A DNA stretch of 64,000 nt from Pseudomonas sp. URMO17WK12:I2 (GTDB lineage: Bacteria; Pseudomonadota; Gammaproteobacteria; Pseudomonadales; Pseudomonadaceae). Below the pieces are notes generated by a model, which saw only the letters and a program-made list of their open reading frames with translations, was not told the origin of the DNA and searched no databases. The position numbers were made by a program, and so were the translations under genes. The stretch is taken from contig NZ_QKYW01000003.1 in NCBI RefSeq assembly GCF_003253735.1, positions 62,001-126,000 of the forward strand. Reading direction: 5' to 3'. Below, piece after piece: positions 38,701-48,045 of this stretch; position 1 is the first letter of the stretch, and every line of letters starts with the position of its first letter.

Positions 38701-39429
38701 GTGATCGTTGGTGCCGAGCCCCGCGAGCAAGCACCGGTGGCGATCAGCATGGATATCGATGTGGACGTGGGCAGCGACAAGCTGACCTTCAGCGGCTTCG
38801 GGCTCAATGCCGAGCTGGCAGGCCGGGTGCATATCGGCGATGACCTGGATACCCGCGGCGAGCTGAACCTCAACAGGGGCAACTTCCGCGGCTATGGCCA
38901 GCGCCTGACCATCCGCCGTGCGCGCCTGCTGTTCGCCGGCCCTATCGATCAACCGTTCCTGGACATCGAGGCGATTCGCAAGGTCGACAACGTGGTGGCC
39001 GGGCTGCGCCTGACCGGCAGTGCCGACCAGCCGCGCACCGAGGTGTTCTCCGAACCGGCCATGAGCCAGGAGCAGGCGCTGTCCTACCTGGTGCTGGGGC
39101 GGCCCTTGTCGACCGGCAGCGAAGATAACAACATGCTTGCCCAGGCGGCGCTGGCCCTCGGTGTGGCCGGCAGTTCCGGGGTCACCGGCTCGGTCGCCGA
39201 GAGCCTGGGCATCCAGGATTTCCAGCTGGACACCGATGGCAGCGGCCGCAGCACCAGCGTGGTGGCCAGCGGCAACCTGTCCGAGCGCCTGAGCTTGCGT
39301 TACGGCGTCGGCGTGTTCGAACCGGTCAATACCGTGGCGCTGCGGTATGCCCTCACGCGCCGCCTGTACCTGGAGGCGGCCAGCGGCCTGGCCAGCTCCC
39401 TGGACCTGTTCTACAAGCGAGACTTCTAA
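35758..39429 (+). CDS. tamB: Translocation and assembly module protein TamB
   Basis: A 1223-aa AsmA/TamB family protein. It has a single N-terminal membrane anchor (about 8-28), a very long repetitive beta-rich body that should form a hydrophobic groove across the periplasm, and the conserved C-terminal DUF490 region (about 880-1223) ending in D-L-F-Y-K-R-D-F. It forms the bridge to TamA for lipid transfer and outer membrane protein assembly. It starts with GTG at 35758, overlapping the tamA stop. Confidence 0.94.
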   Translation: MRRALKYTGLGLAGLLALLVVLLAWMLGTAAGSRWALGLVPGLAVEGFEGRLGGQWAAEQLRWQQGDDQVLVAGPQFDWSPSCLLRLTLCIDTLRSERIELNFAASEEPPSEEPFSLPQLSLPVSLEVGEVWLGSLQFNGTDQLQGLELAADWASEGLNISRLHVQRDELVVDLQGHLQPSGEWPLSLQGSAVLPAPGGKPWNLTLQAEGDLRQSLSLVVDSSGYLAGRLSGEVQPLAEHLPARLTLSADGFKADQSLPDTLRLNGVVLRAGGNLQDGYQVDGVGLLPGDGAVVALSLDGRVDAKGADIETLSLSAGPGQFLAVNGRLDWQDGFSADTHVDWENFPWLRLYPMDEAPPVTLKKLTGDLAYDNGNYLGNLSAALDGPAGAFEVQTPLSGDLQQIHLPQLQVRAGQGSIDGQLTVGFANAVRWDAQLQVSDFDPAYWVAELPGRIAGPISSKGQLLAGRLELTGDLDLQGRLRGQPAQLQAQVAGAGERWDVSSLNARLGDNRIDGNGQLDQRLQGQLRIALNRLGQLWPGLQGRATGRLDLAGSLQAPQGTFSLDGQGLAFEETRLRQLGLDATLDGNGQAKLQLRGQGIASGDSQLGNLTVNGAGNQRQQQMDLSLQGPQLQTSLALDGTLDKGDWRGRLSRADIQAGGQDWRLQAPASLVRLASGEIDLGAHCLRSGAASLCGENQRLQPEPKIRYRLADFPLDSLAPWFPDDFAWQGTLDADVHLDLPASGPSGRVVVDAGSGSWRVRDQDQWVDFTYDSLRLSSELRPQRIDTELNLRGPRIGELSLQAQLDPRPANKPLSGQFRLSGLDLAIARPFVPMVEHLAGQLNGSGTLSGDLLKPMVNGQLALSGGEISGGELPTSFEDLDVRVLIAGESLQLNGGWRSGERGQGTLNGALAWDGPLSGNLNVQGNRLPVTVEPYANLEVEPDMQVRLAGDQLSVSGKVSIPRGKIVVRELPPSTVKVSDDAVIVGAEPREQAPVAISMDIDVDVGSDKLTFSGFGLNAELAGRVHIGDDLDTRGELNLNRGNFRGYGQRLTIRRARLLFAGPIDQPFLDIEAIRKVDNVVAGLRLTGSADQPRTEVFSEPAMSQEQALSYLVLGRPLSTGSEDNNMLAQAALALGVAGSSGVTGSVAESLGIQDFQLDTDGSGRSTSVVASGNLSERLSLRYGVGVFEPVNTVALRYALTRRLYLEAASGLASSLDLFYKRDF

Positions 39430-39507
39430 AAACTGTTGCGGGCCGCTTTCACTGGCGTAGGATGACCGTCCCTGCGTGTTTCTACCCATCAAGAGAAGGA
39501 TTGTTCC

Positions 39508-40008
39508 ATGGCACAAGTAACCCTGCGCGGTAACCCGGTTGAAGTCGCTGGCCAGTTGCCGCAAGTCGGTCAGCAAGCGCCGGCGTTCACCCTGGTTGGC
39601 GCTGGCCTGGCCGATGTGAGCCTGAGCAGCCTGGCGGGCAAACGCAAAGTGCTGAACATTTTCCCAAGCGTCGACACCCCGACCTGCGCCACCTCGGTGC
39701 GCAAATTCAACGCCGAAGCCAGCAAGCTGGATAACACCGCAGTGCTGTGCATTTCCGCCGACCTGCCGTTCGCCCAGGCGCGTTTCTGCGGTGCCGAAGG
39801 CCTGGAAAACGTCCAGAACCTGTCGACCATGCGCGGTGCCGAGTTCCTCAAGGACTACGGCGTGGCGCTGAGCTCCGGCCCGCTGGCTGGCGTGGCCGCG
39901 CGCGCCGTGGTGGTGCTGGACGAGAACGACAAGGTGCTGCACAGCGAGCTGGTTGGCGAAATCGCTGACGAGCCGAACTATGACGCGGCCCTGGCCGTGC
40001 TCAAGTAA
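39508..40008 (+). CDS. tpx: Thiol peroxidase
   Basis: A 166-aa atypical 2-Cys peroxiredoxin that reduces lipid hydroperoxides and H2O2 with thioredoxin. The peroxidatic cysteine lies in D-T-P-T-C-A-T-S (about Cys60) and the resolving cysteine in R-F-C-G-A-E (about Cys94). AGAAGGA lies before the ATG. Its length and motifs are exactly those of Tpx. A rho-independent terminator follows at once. Confidence 0.97.
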   Translation: MAQVTLRGNPVEVAGQLPQVGQQAPAFTLVGAGLADVSLSSLAGKRKVLNIFPSVDTPTCATSVRKFNAEASKLDNTAVLCISADLPFAQARFCGAEGLENVQNLSTMRGAEFLKDYGVALSSGPLAGVAARAVVVLDENDKVLHSELVGEIADEPNYDAALAVLK

Positions 40009-40025
40009 GCTACTCGCGTTACCCG

Positions 40026-40053
40026 AAACGGCCTGCCTTGCGCAGGCCGTTTT
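40026..40053. terminator. Terminator between convergent tpx and aldo/keto reductase genes
   Basis: AACGGCCTGC (40027-40036) pairs with GCAGGCCGTT (40042-40051) around a CTTGC loop, with T residues after it on the plus strand and a short A-run before it. It serves tpx and may also act on the convergent gene ending at 40058. Confidence 0.88.
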
Positions 40054-40057
40054 CGTT

Positions 40058-41053
<996 letters not shown>

Positions 41054-41160
41054 AGTCAGCTCCTGCAAAAAAAGTGGAGCCGAGAGTTTGGTTGTTGAGG
41101 CTGGATGGATAAACCGGCTAAAACTGCATGCACTATTTAGGTTTGGAAAATAATACCGCT

Positions 41161-42072
41161 ATGGATCGCTTGCTTGCCATGCAGGTTTTCACGCGCATCG
41201 TCGAGCTCGGCGGCTTTGGCAAGGCCGCCGACAGCCTGGGGTTGCCGAGGGCTTCGGTGACGCAGCTGATCAAGCAGCTGGAACGGCATCTGGGCGCGCA
41301 GCTGCTGCAGCGCACCACCCGGCATGTCAGCCCGACGCTCGATGGCAGCGCCTATTACCAGCGCTGTCTGGCCGTGCTGGCGGACATCGACGACGCAGAG
41401 TCGCTGTTCTCCGCAGCCCGCGCCAACCCGCAAGGTCGCTTGCGCGTCGATCTGCCAGCCTCGCTCAGCCACCGCGTGGTGATTCCCGCATTGCCGACGT
41501 TCTTCGCCCGCTACCCGCGCATCGAGCTGCAGATTGGCGCCAGCGACAGGCCGGTCGATCTCATCCGTGAGGGCGTCGACTGCGTGGTGCGCGCCGGTGA
41601 TGTGCATGATGTCAGCCTGGTCGCCCGACCACTGGCGCGGTTGCCGCAGGTCACCTGCGCAAGCAGCGGCTATATCCAGCGGCATGGCTTGCCACGGGAT
41701 CTGGATGAGCTGCTCGGCAAGCACCAGGCGGTCAACTATGTATCGCCACTTACCGGCCGGCGCTTTCCCTTCGACTTCGCCGTAGCGGGCGAGCGCCACG
41801 AGCTGGAGGTGCCCGGCTATATCGCGATCAGCAGCTCGGAAGGCTACGTGGCCGCCTGCGAGGCTGGGATGGGCATCATCCAGGCGCCGCTGTACCACGT
41901 GCGCGAGCAATTGCGCGCCGGCACGCTGCGCGAGGTGCTGCCCGAGCATCCGCCCGCGCCGATTGAATTGGCGGCGCTGTATCCGCCCCATCGCCAGCTG
42001 TCGCGCAGGGTGAGGGTGTTCGTCGATTGGCTGGTCGAGCTGTTCGGGCAGGCGGATCTGCAGCGTCAATGA
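41161..42072 (+). CDS. LysR family transcriptional regulator
   Basis: A 303-aa LysR regulator of the large CrgA/DsdC-like group with the N terminus M-D-R-L-L-A-M-Q-V-F. The helix-turn-helix is at about 16-40 (G-F-G-K-A-A-D-S-L-G-L-P-R-A-S-V-T), and the effector domain starts near residue 90. It is divergent from the aldo/keto reductase gene across about 107 bp, so it likely regulates it. The start ATG at 41161 is chosen from the family N terminus. The effector is unknown. Confidence 0.88.
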   Translation: MDRLLAMQVFTRIVELGGFGKAADSLGLPRASVTQLIKQLERHLGAQLLQRTTRHVSPTLDGSAYYQRCLAVLADIDDAESLFSAARANPQGRLRVDLPASLSHRVVIPALPTFFARYPRIELQIGASDRPVDLIREGVDCVVRAGDVHDVSLVARPLARLPQVTCASSGYIQRHGLPRDLDELLGKHQAVNYVSPLTGRRFPFDFAVAGERHELEVPGYIAISSSEGYVAACEAGMGIIQAPLYHVREQLRAGTLREVLPEHPPAPIELAALYPPHRQLSRRVRVFVDWLVELFGQADLQRQ

Positions 42073-42091
42073 GCGCAGGTCGAGGCGTGAT

Positions 42092-43027
42092 TCAATGGGC
42101 TTTGTTCAGCGCGGCGGTGACCAGCCGGCGCAAGCGGTTGGCCACCGGCGACAGCTCGCGACCCTTGGCCAGTAGCAGGTAGTAGGGCGACATCTCGATG
42201 GTCATGTTCAGCGGCAGCACCTTGAGCCTGGCGCCGACCTGATCGCCGAGCAGCAGGTCCGGCACCTCGCTGGCCAGCGGCGCGATGGCCGATGACGACA
42301 CCAGGATGGCGATCATCGCCAACAGCGACGTGGTATTGGTGATGTTGGTCGGCAGCGTTGCGCCGGCACTCAGAAACGCCGTTTCCATCGCCTCGCGGAT
42401 CGGCGCCCGATGGCTTTGCATCACCCATTCGTAGTTCGACAGATCGCGCAGCGTCACCTGCTCGACATTGGCCAGGGGGTGATCCTGGCGCACGATCAGC
42501 TTGAGGGTTTCGGTGCGCGCCGGGTAGATCTCGAAGTCCGCCGGGTTGACGCCGCGGGGTAGGCGGGCCAGCACGAAATCGTTCTTGCCGCTCGCCAGGT
42601 CATGCACCAGTTCATCACTGGCGGCAACGTTGACGTGCACGTCGGCGCGCGGCGAAATCGCCTTGAGCTGGCGAATCGCCGGAATCACGAAGCCCACCGC
42701 TGCACCGGTGACGGCACCGACCGTGGTCATGCCGCCTTCACCGCGCTTGAGTTCCTCGACGTCCTGGGCCAGGTCGCGCAGCTCCACCAGCATGTTGTGC
42801 GCACGGCGGGCCAAGGCCCGGCCGATCAAGGTCGGCAGCATGCCCTTGGCATGACGCTCGAATAGCCGGGCGCCCAGGGTGTGCTCGATGTCGGCGAGCA
42901 TGCGCGAGGCCGCCGGCTGGGTAACGGTCAGCTCGTCCGCGGCCAGGCCGAGCTGGCCGTGCTCGGCGATCGCAGCGATCAGCCGCAGTTGGGGGATCTT
43001 CAGGTGGCGGGCGATGCCGATGTCCAT
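42092..43027 (-). CDS. LysR family regulator of the sugar operon (GbpR-like)
   Basis: A 311-aa LysR regulator. N-terminal H-L-K-I-P-Q-L-R-L-I-A-A-I at about 8-20 leads into the helix-turn-helix (L-A-A-D-E-L-T-V-T-Q-P-A-A-S). It is divergent from a chvE-gguA-gguB type transporter operon, the same arrangement as GbpR in Agrobacterium and Azospirillum, which governs ChvE in response to galactose, arabinose and related sugars. A near-perfect 20-bp palindrome lies between the two genes. The ATG at 43027 is the family-consistent start; the frame is open upstream. Confidence 0.85.
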   Translation of the reverse strand: MDIGIARHLKIPQLRLIAAIAEHGQLGLAADELTVTQPAASRMLADIEHTLGARLFERHAKGMLPTLIGRALARRAHNMLVELRDLAQDVEELKRGEGGMTTVGAVTGAAVGFVIPAIRQLKAISPRADVHVNVAASDELVHDLASGKNDFVLARLPRGVNPADFEIYPARTETLKLIVRQDHPLANVEQVTLRDLSNYEWVMQSHRAPIREAMETAFLSAGATLPTNITNTTSLLAMIAILVSSSAIAPLASEVPDLLLGDQVGARLKVLPLNMTIEMSPYYLLLAKGRELSPVANRLRRLVTAALNKAH

Positions 43028-43094
43028 GACGATGCTCGTTGTTGTCGTTGTTATGGGCGAGTGTGCGCCTCGAATAGGCGCGTGTCGATGCGTT

Positions 43095-43114
43095 GCATAC
43101 CAATATTGATATGC
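43095..43114. promoter_or_regulatory. Probable LysR operator before the sugar transporter operon
   Basis: GCATAC-CAATATTG-ATATGC is a 20-bp inverted repeat with one mismatched pair (C against A). It lies in the AT-rich divergent gap, 68 bp from the regulator start and 140 bp from the chvE-like start. It fits the T-N11-A pattern of LysR sites. Confidence 0.5.
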
Positions 43115-43253
43115 GGTTTGGCGAAATATGAATTTGCTTGATATGGGGCGTGCTTCTATCGTCAGGGCTGCTTTGAGCTCTTCGTTGCCCGAACAACAAT
43201 AATCGCGATGTCGCGCGTTCCTGAGCGCGCCAGGCGTCGCCAGGAGAAGCTGA

Positions 43254-44318
43254 ATGAACACAGTCCGTAAACTCGTGGCCGCCATGGCCATGGGCGCCAC
43301 TCTGGTAAGTGCTGCATCGGTCGGCGCTGCCGAAAAAGGCTTCGTGGGTATCGCGATGCCGACCAAATCCTCCGCCCGTTGGATCGACGACGGCAACAAC
43401 ATGGTCAAGCAGCTGGAGAAAGCCGGCTACAAGGCCGACCTGCAGTACGCCGAAGACGACATTCCCACCCAGGTCTCGCAGATCGAAAACATGATGGTCA
43501 AGGGCGTCAACGTCCTGGTCATCGCGGCGATCGACGGCACCACGCTGACCAACGCCCTGGAAAACGCCCATGCGGCGGACATCAAGGTGATCGCCTATGA
43601 CCGCCTGATCCGCGACAGTGAGTACGTCGACTACTACGCCACCTTCGACAACACCAAGGTTGGCGTGCTGCAGGCCGAATCCCTGGTCAAGGGCATGCAG
43701 GCGCGTGGCAAGGGGCCGTACAACGTAGAGCTGTTCGGTGGCTCGCCGGACGACAACAACGCCTACTTCTTCTACAACGGCGCCATGTCGGTGCTGCAGC
43801 CGCTGATCGACAAGGGCGAGATCAAGATCCTCTCCGGGCAGACCGGTATGGGCAAGGTCGGCACCCTGCGTTGGGACGGCGCCACCGCCCAGGCGCGCAT
43901 GGATAACCTGCTGTCCGCCAATTACACCAAGGAGCGCCTCGACGGTGTGCTGTCGCCCTATGACGGTATCTCCATCGGCGTGCTGTCGTCGCTGAAAGGC
44001 GTTGGTTACGGCTCGGGCGACATGCCGATGCCGATCGTCACCGGCCAGGATTCGGAAGTGCCGTCGGTGAAATCGATTCTGGCTGGTGAGCAGCATTCGT
44101 CGGTCTTCAAGGACACCCGCCAGCTCGCCGAAGTGACCGTCGGTATGGTCAAGGCGCTGCTCGAAGGCAGCGAGCCGCAGATCAACGACACCAAGACCTA
44201 CGACAACGGCAAGAAAGTCGTACCGGCCTACCTGTTGCAACCTGTCACGGTCGACAAGAGCAACTGGGAAAAGGTGTTGATCGACAGCGGTTACTACAAG
44301 AAGAACCAGGTCCAGTAA
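43254..44318 (+). CDS. chvE: Multiple-sugar ABC transporter substrate-binding protein (ChvE-like)
   Basis: A 354-aa periplasmic binding protein with a signal peptide (about 1-25, cut after V-G-A-A). It belongs to the ribose/galactose family, and the closest known type is ChvE, which binds galactose, glucose, arabinose, xylose, fucose and some sugar acids. Motifs include G-I-A-M-P-T-K near 32-38, the A-I-D-G-T-T-L region and F-G-G-S-P-D-D-N near 160. It leads the operon with the gguA- and gguB-like genes. A stable hairpin follows its stop. Confidence 0.88.
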   Translation: MNTVRKLVAAMAMGATLVSAASVGAAEKGFVGIAMPTKSSARWIDDGNNMVKQLEKAGYKADLQYAEDDIPTQVSQIENMMVKGVNVLVIAAIDGTTLTNALENAHAADIKVIAYDRLIRDSEYVDYYATFDNTKVGVLQAESLVKGMQARGKGPYNVELFGGSPDDNNAYFFYNGAMSVLQPLIDKGEIKILSGQTGMGKVGTLRWDGATAQARMDNLLSANYTKERLDGVLSPYDGISIGVLSSLKGVGYGSGDMPMPIVTGQDSEVPSVKSILAGEQHSSVFKDTRQLAEVTVGMVKALLEGSEPQINDTKTYDNGKKVVPAYLLQPVTVDKSNWEKVLIDSGYYKKNQVQ

Positions 44319-44328
44319 GCGCTACCCC

Positions 44329-44351
44329 GCCGGCAGCCAGGCGCTGCCGGC
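44329..44351 (+). terminator. Hairpin after the sugar-binding protein gene
   Basis: GCCGGCAG (44329-44336) pairs perfectly with CTGCCGGC (44344-44351) around a seven-base loop, without a strong T-run. Such stems after a binding-protein gene usually protect the upstream mRNA or cause partial termination, giving more binding protein than ATPase. Confidence 0.55.
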
Positions 44352-44424
44352 CCTCCACCTCTTTGTTTACCTGAGCATGGCGCGCCCGCTGCGGTTGGCG
44401 CGTGCCTTGCGGACGGATAAAGCC

Positions 44425-45951
44425 ATGCAGCAAGACATCATTCTGGAAATGCGCGGCATCACCAAGACGTTCCCGGGCGTGAAAGCGCTCAATAACGTCA
44501 ACCTCAAGGTGCGGCGCGGCGAAATTCATGCCCTGTGCGGTGAGAACGGCGCGGGCAAGTCGACGCTGATGAAGGTGCTCAGTGGTGTTTACCCCCACGG
44601 CAGCTACGACGGCGAGATCATCTACGAAGGCAAGCCGCTGGCGTGCAGCGGCATTCGCGACAGCGAGCGCGAAGGCATCATCATCATTCACCAGGAGCTG
44701 GCATTGGTGCCGCTGCTGTCGATTGCCGAGAACCTGTTTCTCGGCAACGAGATCGCCAGCAACGGCGTGATCGACTGGCCCGAGGTGTATCAGCGTACCG
44801 AAGGGCTGCTCAAGAAGGTTGGCCTCGACGAGGTCGTCACCACGCCGGTGGAGAAGCTCGGCGTCGGCAAGCAGCAACTGGTGGAAATCGCCAAGGCGCT
44901 GGCCAAGCACGTCAAACTGCTGATCCTCGACGAACCCACCGCGGCGCTGCAGGAGAACGACAGCCAGAAGCTGCTCGACCTGCTGCTGGAGTTCCGCGCC
45001 CAGGGCATTTCCTCGATCCTGATTTCCCACAAGCTCAACGAAGTCAGCCGCGTTGCCGACAGCATCACGGTGCTGCGCGACGGCGCCTCGGTGAGCAGCA
45101 TGGATTGCCACACCGAAGCGGTCAGTGAAGAAACCATCATCCGCGGCATGGTCGGCCGCGACATGGAAAACCGTTACCCGGAGCGCACGCCGCAGATCGG
45201 CGAAACCCTGCTGGAGATCCGCGACTGGAACGTCTGGCACCCCGAGTCGGCTTCCCGGCAGATGATCCGCAACGTCAACCTGCGTGTAGCGGCCGGTGAA
45301 GTGGTCGGTATCGCCGGGCTGATGGGGGCAGGGCGCACCGAGCTGGCGATGAGCGTGTTCGGCAAGAGCTACGGGCGCAACATTTCCGGCACCGTGCACC
45401 TGCGCGGCAAGGAAATCGATGTGTCCACCGTGCGCCGCGCCGTCGACAACGGCATCGCCTACGTCACCGAAGACCGCAAGGAACTTGGCCTGGTGCTCGA
45501 TGAAAGCATCCTGTGCAACACCACTCTGGCCAACCTGCCGGGCGTGTCCAAGCACGGGGTGATCGACGAGCACGAGGAGCGGCGCATCTCCGAAGAGTAT
45601 CGCGAGGCGCTGCATATCCGTACTCCCGGGGTGTTCCAGAAGGTGCTCAACCTGTCTGGCGGCAACCAGCAGAAGGTGGTGCTCAGCAAATGGCTGTTCG
45701 CCAAACCCGAGGTACTGATTCTCGATGAGCCCACCCGCGGCATCGATGTAGGCGCCAAGTTCGAGATCTACAGCCTGATCAACCAACTGGCTGCCGACGG
45801 CAAGGGCGTGATCATCATTTCGTCGGAGATGCCCGAGCTGCTCGGCATGTGCGACCGCATTTACGTAATGAACGAAGGCGCCTTCCTGGGCGAACTGGCA
45901 CGTGAAGAAGCGAGCCAGGAAAAGATCATGTCGATGATCGTCAAGGCGTGA
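44425..45951 (+). CDS. gguA: Sugar ABC transporter ATP-binding protein (GguA/MmsA-like)
   Basis: A 508-aa protein with two fused ABC domains. The first has Walker [10 protein letters not shown] near 39-47 and Walker B L-L-I-L-D-E-P-T near 165-172. The second has the degenerate P-loop G-L-M-G-A-G-R-T-E and the signature L-S-G-G-N-Q-Q near 413. This layout is standard for monosaccharide importers. The ATG at 44425 is chosen from the family N terminus; earlier in-frame codons are possible, and the ribosome site is weak. The next gene begins within four bases of this stop. Confidence 0.92.
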   Translation: MQQDIILEMRGITKTFPGVKALNNVNLKVRRGEIHALCGENGAGKSTLMKVLSGVYPHGSYDGEIIYEGKPLACSGIRDSEREGIIIIHQELALVPLLSIAENLFLGNEIASNGVIDWPEVYQRTEGLLKKVGLDEVVTTPVEKLGVGKQQLVEIAKALAKHVKLLILDEPTAALQENDSQKLLDLLLEFRAQGISSILISHKLNEVSRVADSITVLRDGASVSSMDCHTEAVSEETIIRGMVGRDMENRYPERTPQIGETLLEIRDWNVWHPESASRQMIRNVNLRVAAGEVVGIAGLMGAGRTELAMSVFGKSYGRNISGTVHLRGKEIDVSTVRRAVDNGIAYVTEDRKELGLVLDESILCNTTLANLPGVSKHGVIDEHEERRISEEYREALHIRTPGVFQKVLNLSGGNQQKVVLSKWLFAKPEVLILDEPTRGIDVGAKFEIYSLINQLAADGKGVIIISSEMPELLGMCDRIYVMNEGAFLGELAREEASQEKIMSMIVKA

Positions 45952-45965
45952 GCGAGGACAACCCA

Positions 45966-47171
45966 ATGGATAACAACACCCAGTCAGCTCAAACTCAGCA
46001 GGTGGCGCGGCCATCGCTGCTGGGGCACATGAAGAGCCACATTCGCGACTACGGCATGCTGCTCACCCTGGTGGTCATCATGGCGCTGTTCGAGGTGCTC
46101 ACCGACGGCACGTTGATGCGCCCGGTGAACCTCACCAACCTGCTGCTGCAGAACAGCTACATCATCATCATGGCCCTGGGCATGCTGCTGGTGATCGTCT
46201 CCGGGCACATCGACCTGTCGGTGGGCTCGGTGGTCGGCTTCGTCGGCGCCGCGGCGGCGGTGATGATGGTGCAGTGGGGCTGGTCGACTTCGCTGGTGGT
46301 TCCCGTCTGCCTGCTGATGGGCTGCCTGATCGGCGCTGCCCAGGGCTACTGGATCGCCTACTGGCAGATCCCCTCGTTCATCGTCACCCTGGCCGGCATG
46401 CTGGTGTTCCGTGGCCTGACCCTGGCCGTGCTCGATGGCCAGTCGATCGGCCCGTTCTCGAGCAGCTTCCAGCTGATGAGCAACGGCTTCATTCCGGACA
46501 TCTTCGGGGTCGGCAAACCCAATGTGACGGCCATCGTGCTGGGCCTGTTCGCTGCCGGGCTGATCATCTACCTGGCGGTGCGTGCCCGTCGCCGGGCCAA
46601 GCGCTATGGCATCGTCGATGAACCTGCGCCGTTCTTCGTCGCCAAGAACCTGCTGATCGCCGGTGCCATCGTCTACATCGCGTACCTGCTGGCCACCTAC
46701 CGCGGCCTGCCGAACGTGTTGATCATCATGGCCATGCTGATCAGTGCCTACACCTTCCTGACCAACCGCACCACGCTGGGCCGGCGCATCTACGCCATCG
46801 GCGGCAACGTCAAGGCAGCCAAGCTGTCGGGCATCAACACCGAACGCCTGACCTTCTTCGCCTTCGTCAACATGGGCATGCTCGCCGCCCTGGCCGGCTT
46901 GATCTTCGCCGCGCGGCTCAACACCGCCACGCCAAAGGCCGGTGTGTCCTTCGAACTGGACGTGATCGCCGCGGTGTTCATCGGCGGTGCGTCGATGTCC
47001 GGCGGCGTCGGCAAGATCATCGGCGCGGTGATCGGCGCGCTGATCATGGGCGTGATGAACAACGGCATGTCGATCCTCGGCATCGGCATCGAATGGCAGC
47101 AGGTGATCAAGGGCCTGGTGCTGCTGGCCGCGGTGATCTTTGACGTGGTGAACAAGAGCAAGTCCCGTTAA
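45966..47171 (+). CDS. gguB: Sugar ABC transporter permease (GguB/MmsB-like)
   Basis: A 401-aa inner membrane permease of the ribose/xylose transporter family with about ten helices. The N-terminal L-R-P-x-N-L-T-N-L-L-L-Q (as M-R-P-V-N-L) and G-H-I-D-L-S-V-G-S segments are typical, as is the C-terminal I-G-G-A-S-M-S-G-G-V-G. I chose the ATG at 45966, which has GAGGA upstream; a GTG at 45948 overlapping the gguA stop would add six residues. Confidence 0.92.
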   Translation: MDNNTQSAQTQQVARPSLLGHMKSHIRDYGMLLTLVVIMALFEVLTDGTLMRPVNLTNLLLQNSYIIIMALGMLLVIVSGHIDLSVGSVVGFVGAAAAVMMVQWGWSTSLVVPVCLLMGCLIGAAQGYWIAYWQIPSFIVTLAGMLVFRGLTLAVLDGQSIGPFSSSFQLMSNGFIPDIFGVGKPNVTAIVLGLFAAGLIIYLAVRARRRAKRYGIVDEPAPFFVAKNLLIAGAIVYIAYLLATYRGLPNVLIIMAMLISAYTFLTNRTTLGRRIYAIGGNVKAAKLSGINTERLTFFAFVNMGMLAALAGLIFAARLNTATPKAGVSFELDVIAAVFIGGASMSGGVGKIIGAVIGALIMGVMNNGMSILGIGIEWQQVIKGLVLLAAVIFDVVNKSKSR

Positions 47172-47213
47172 CAGACGGCAAGCCGCCGCCACCATCTATT
47201 GCGCAGTACCCCG

Positions 47214-47236
47214 GGCGCCGGGCAAAGCCGGGCGCC
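47214..47236 (+). terminator. GC-rich hairpin between transporter and catabolic genes
   Basis: GGCGCC (47214-47219) and GGC (47221-47223) pair with GCC (47227-47229) and GGCGCC (47231-47236) with one mismatch and an AAA loop. There is no T-run. It may separate or stabilise the transporter part of the message. Confidence 0.4.
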
Positions 47237-47262
47237 GCGGGATGAACACGAGGTAACAGGCC

Positions 47263-48045
47263 ATGAATAGCCACAATCAACCATCAGGCAAGGCGGTGTA
47301 CGCCGACCTGGCCGGGCGCACCGTGCTGATTTCCGGTGGCGCCACCGGCATTGGCCGCGCGCTGGTCACGGCGTTTGCCAAGCAGGGCGCGCGTACCGCC
47401 TTCGTCGACATCGACGACAAGCACGGCAAGGCCCTGGCCAGCGAGCTGAGCGAGGCGGGGCACCAGGTGCTGTTCCTACGCTGCGACATCACCGATATCA
47501 AGGCCTACCAGGCGGCGATCCACAAGGTCGCCGAACAGTTCGGGCCGATCACCGCGCTGCTCAACAACGCCGCCAACGATGTGCGCCACGCCCTGGATTC
47601 GATCAGCGTGGAGCGTTTCGACGAGCTGATCGCGGTCAACCTGCGTCACGCCACCTTCGCCACCCAGGCGGTGGTGCCGATGATGCGCCAGGCCGGCGGC
47701 GGCGCGATCATCAACTTCGGCTCGGTGGGCTGGATGATGGCCTCGGCCGGCTACCCGGTGTACGCGGCGAGTAAGGCCGCCACCCACGGGCTGACCCGTG
47801 GCCTGGCGCGGGATCTGGGCAAGGACCGTATTCGCGTCAACACCCTGGTGCCTGGCTGGGTGATGACCGACAAGCAGCTGGCCATGTGGGTCGACGAAAC
47901 GGCCAAGGAACAGATTCGTCAGAACCAGTGCATGCCCGGCCAGTTGTTGCCCGAGCATATCGCCGACATGGCGTTGTTCCTGGCATCCGACGCGGCGGCC
48001 ATGTGCACCGCGCAGAATTTCATCGTTGATGGGGGTTGGGTATGA
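47263..48045 (+). CDS. Short-chain dehydrogenase (sugar 1-dehydrogenase candidate)
   Basis: A 260-aa SDR oxidoreductase. The nucleotide loop is G-G-A-T-G-I-G near 25-31, N-N-A-A-N-D near 103 and the active site Ser of G-S-V-G-W with Y-A-A-S-K (Tyr and Lys near 166-170). In this operon the expected reaction is oxidation of an aldose (galactose, arabinose, fucose or similar) to its lactone, using NAD(P). Its stop overlaps the dehydratase start. The exact sugar cannot be read from the sequence. Confidence 0.85.
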   Translation: MNSHNQPSGKAVYADLAGRTVLISGGATGIGRALVTAFAKQGARTAFVDIDDKHGKALASELSEAGHQVLFLRCDITDIKAYQAAIHKVAEQFGPITALLNNAANDVRHALDSISVERFDELIAVNLRHATFATQAVVPMMRQAGGGAIINFGSVGWMMASAGYPVYAASKAATHGLTRGLARDLGKDRIRVNTLVPGWVMTDKQLAMWVDETAKEQIRQNQCMPGQLLPEHIADMALFLASDAAAMCTAQNFIVDGGWV

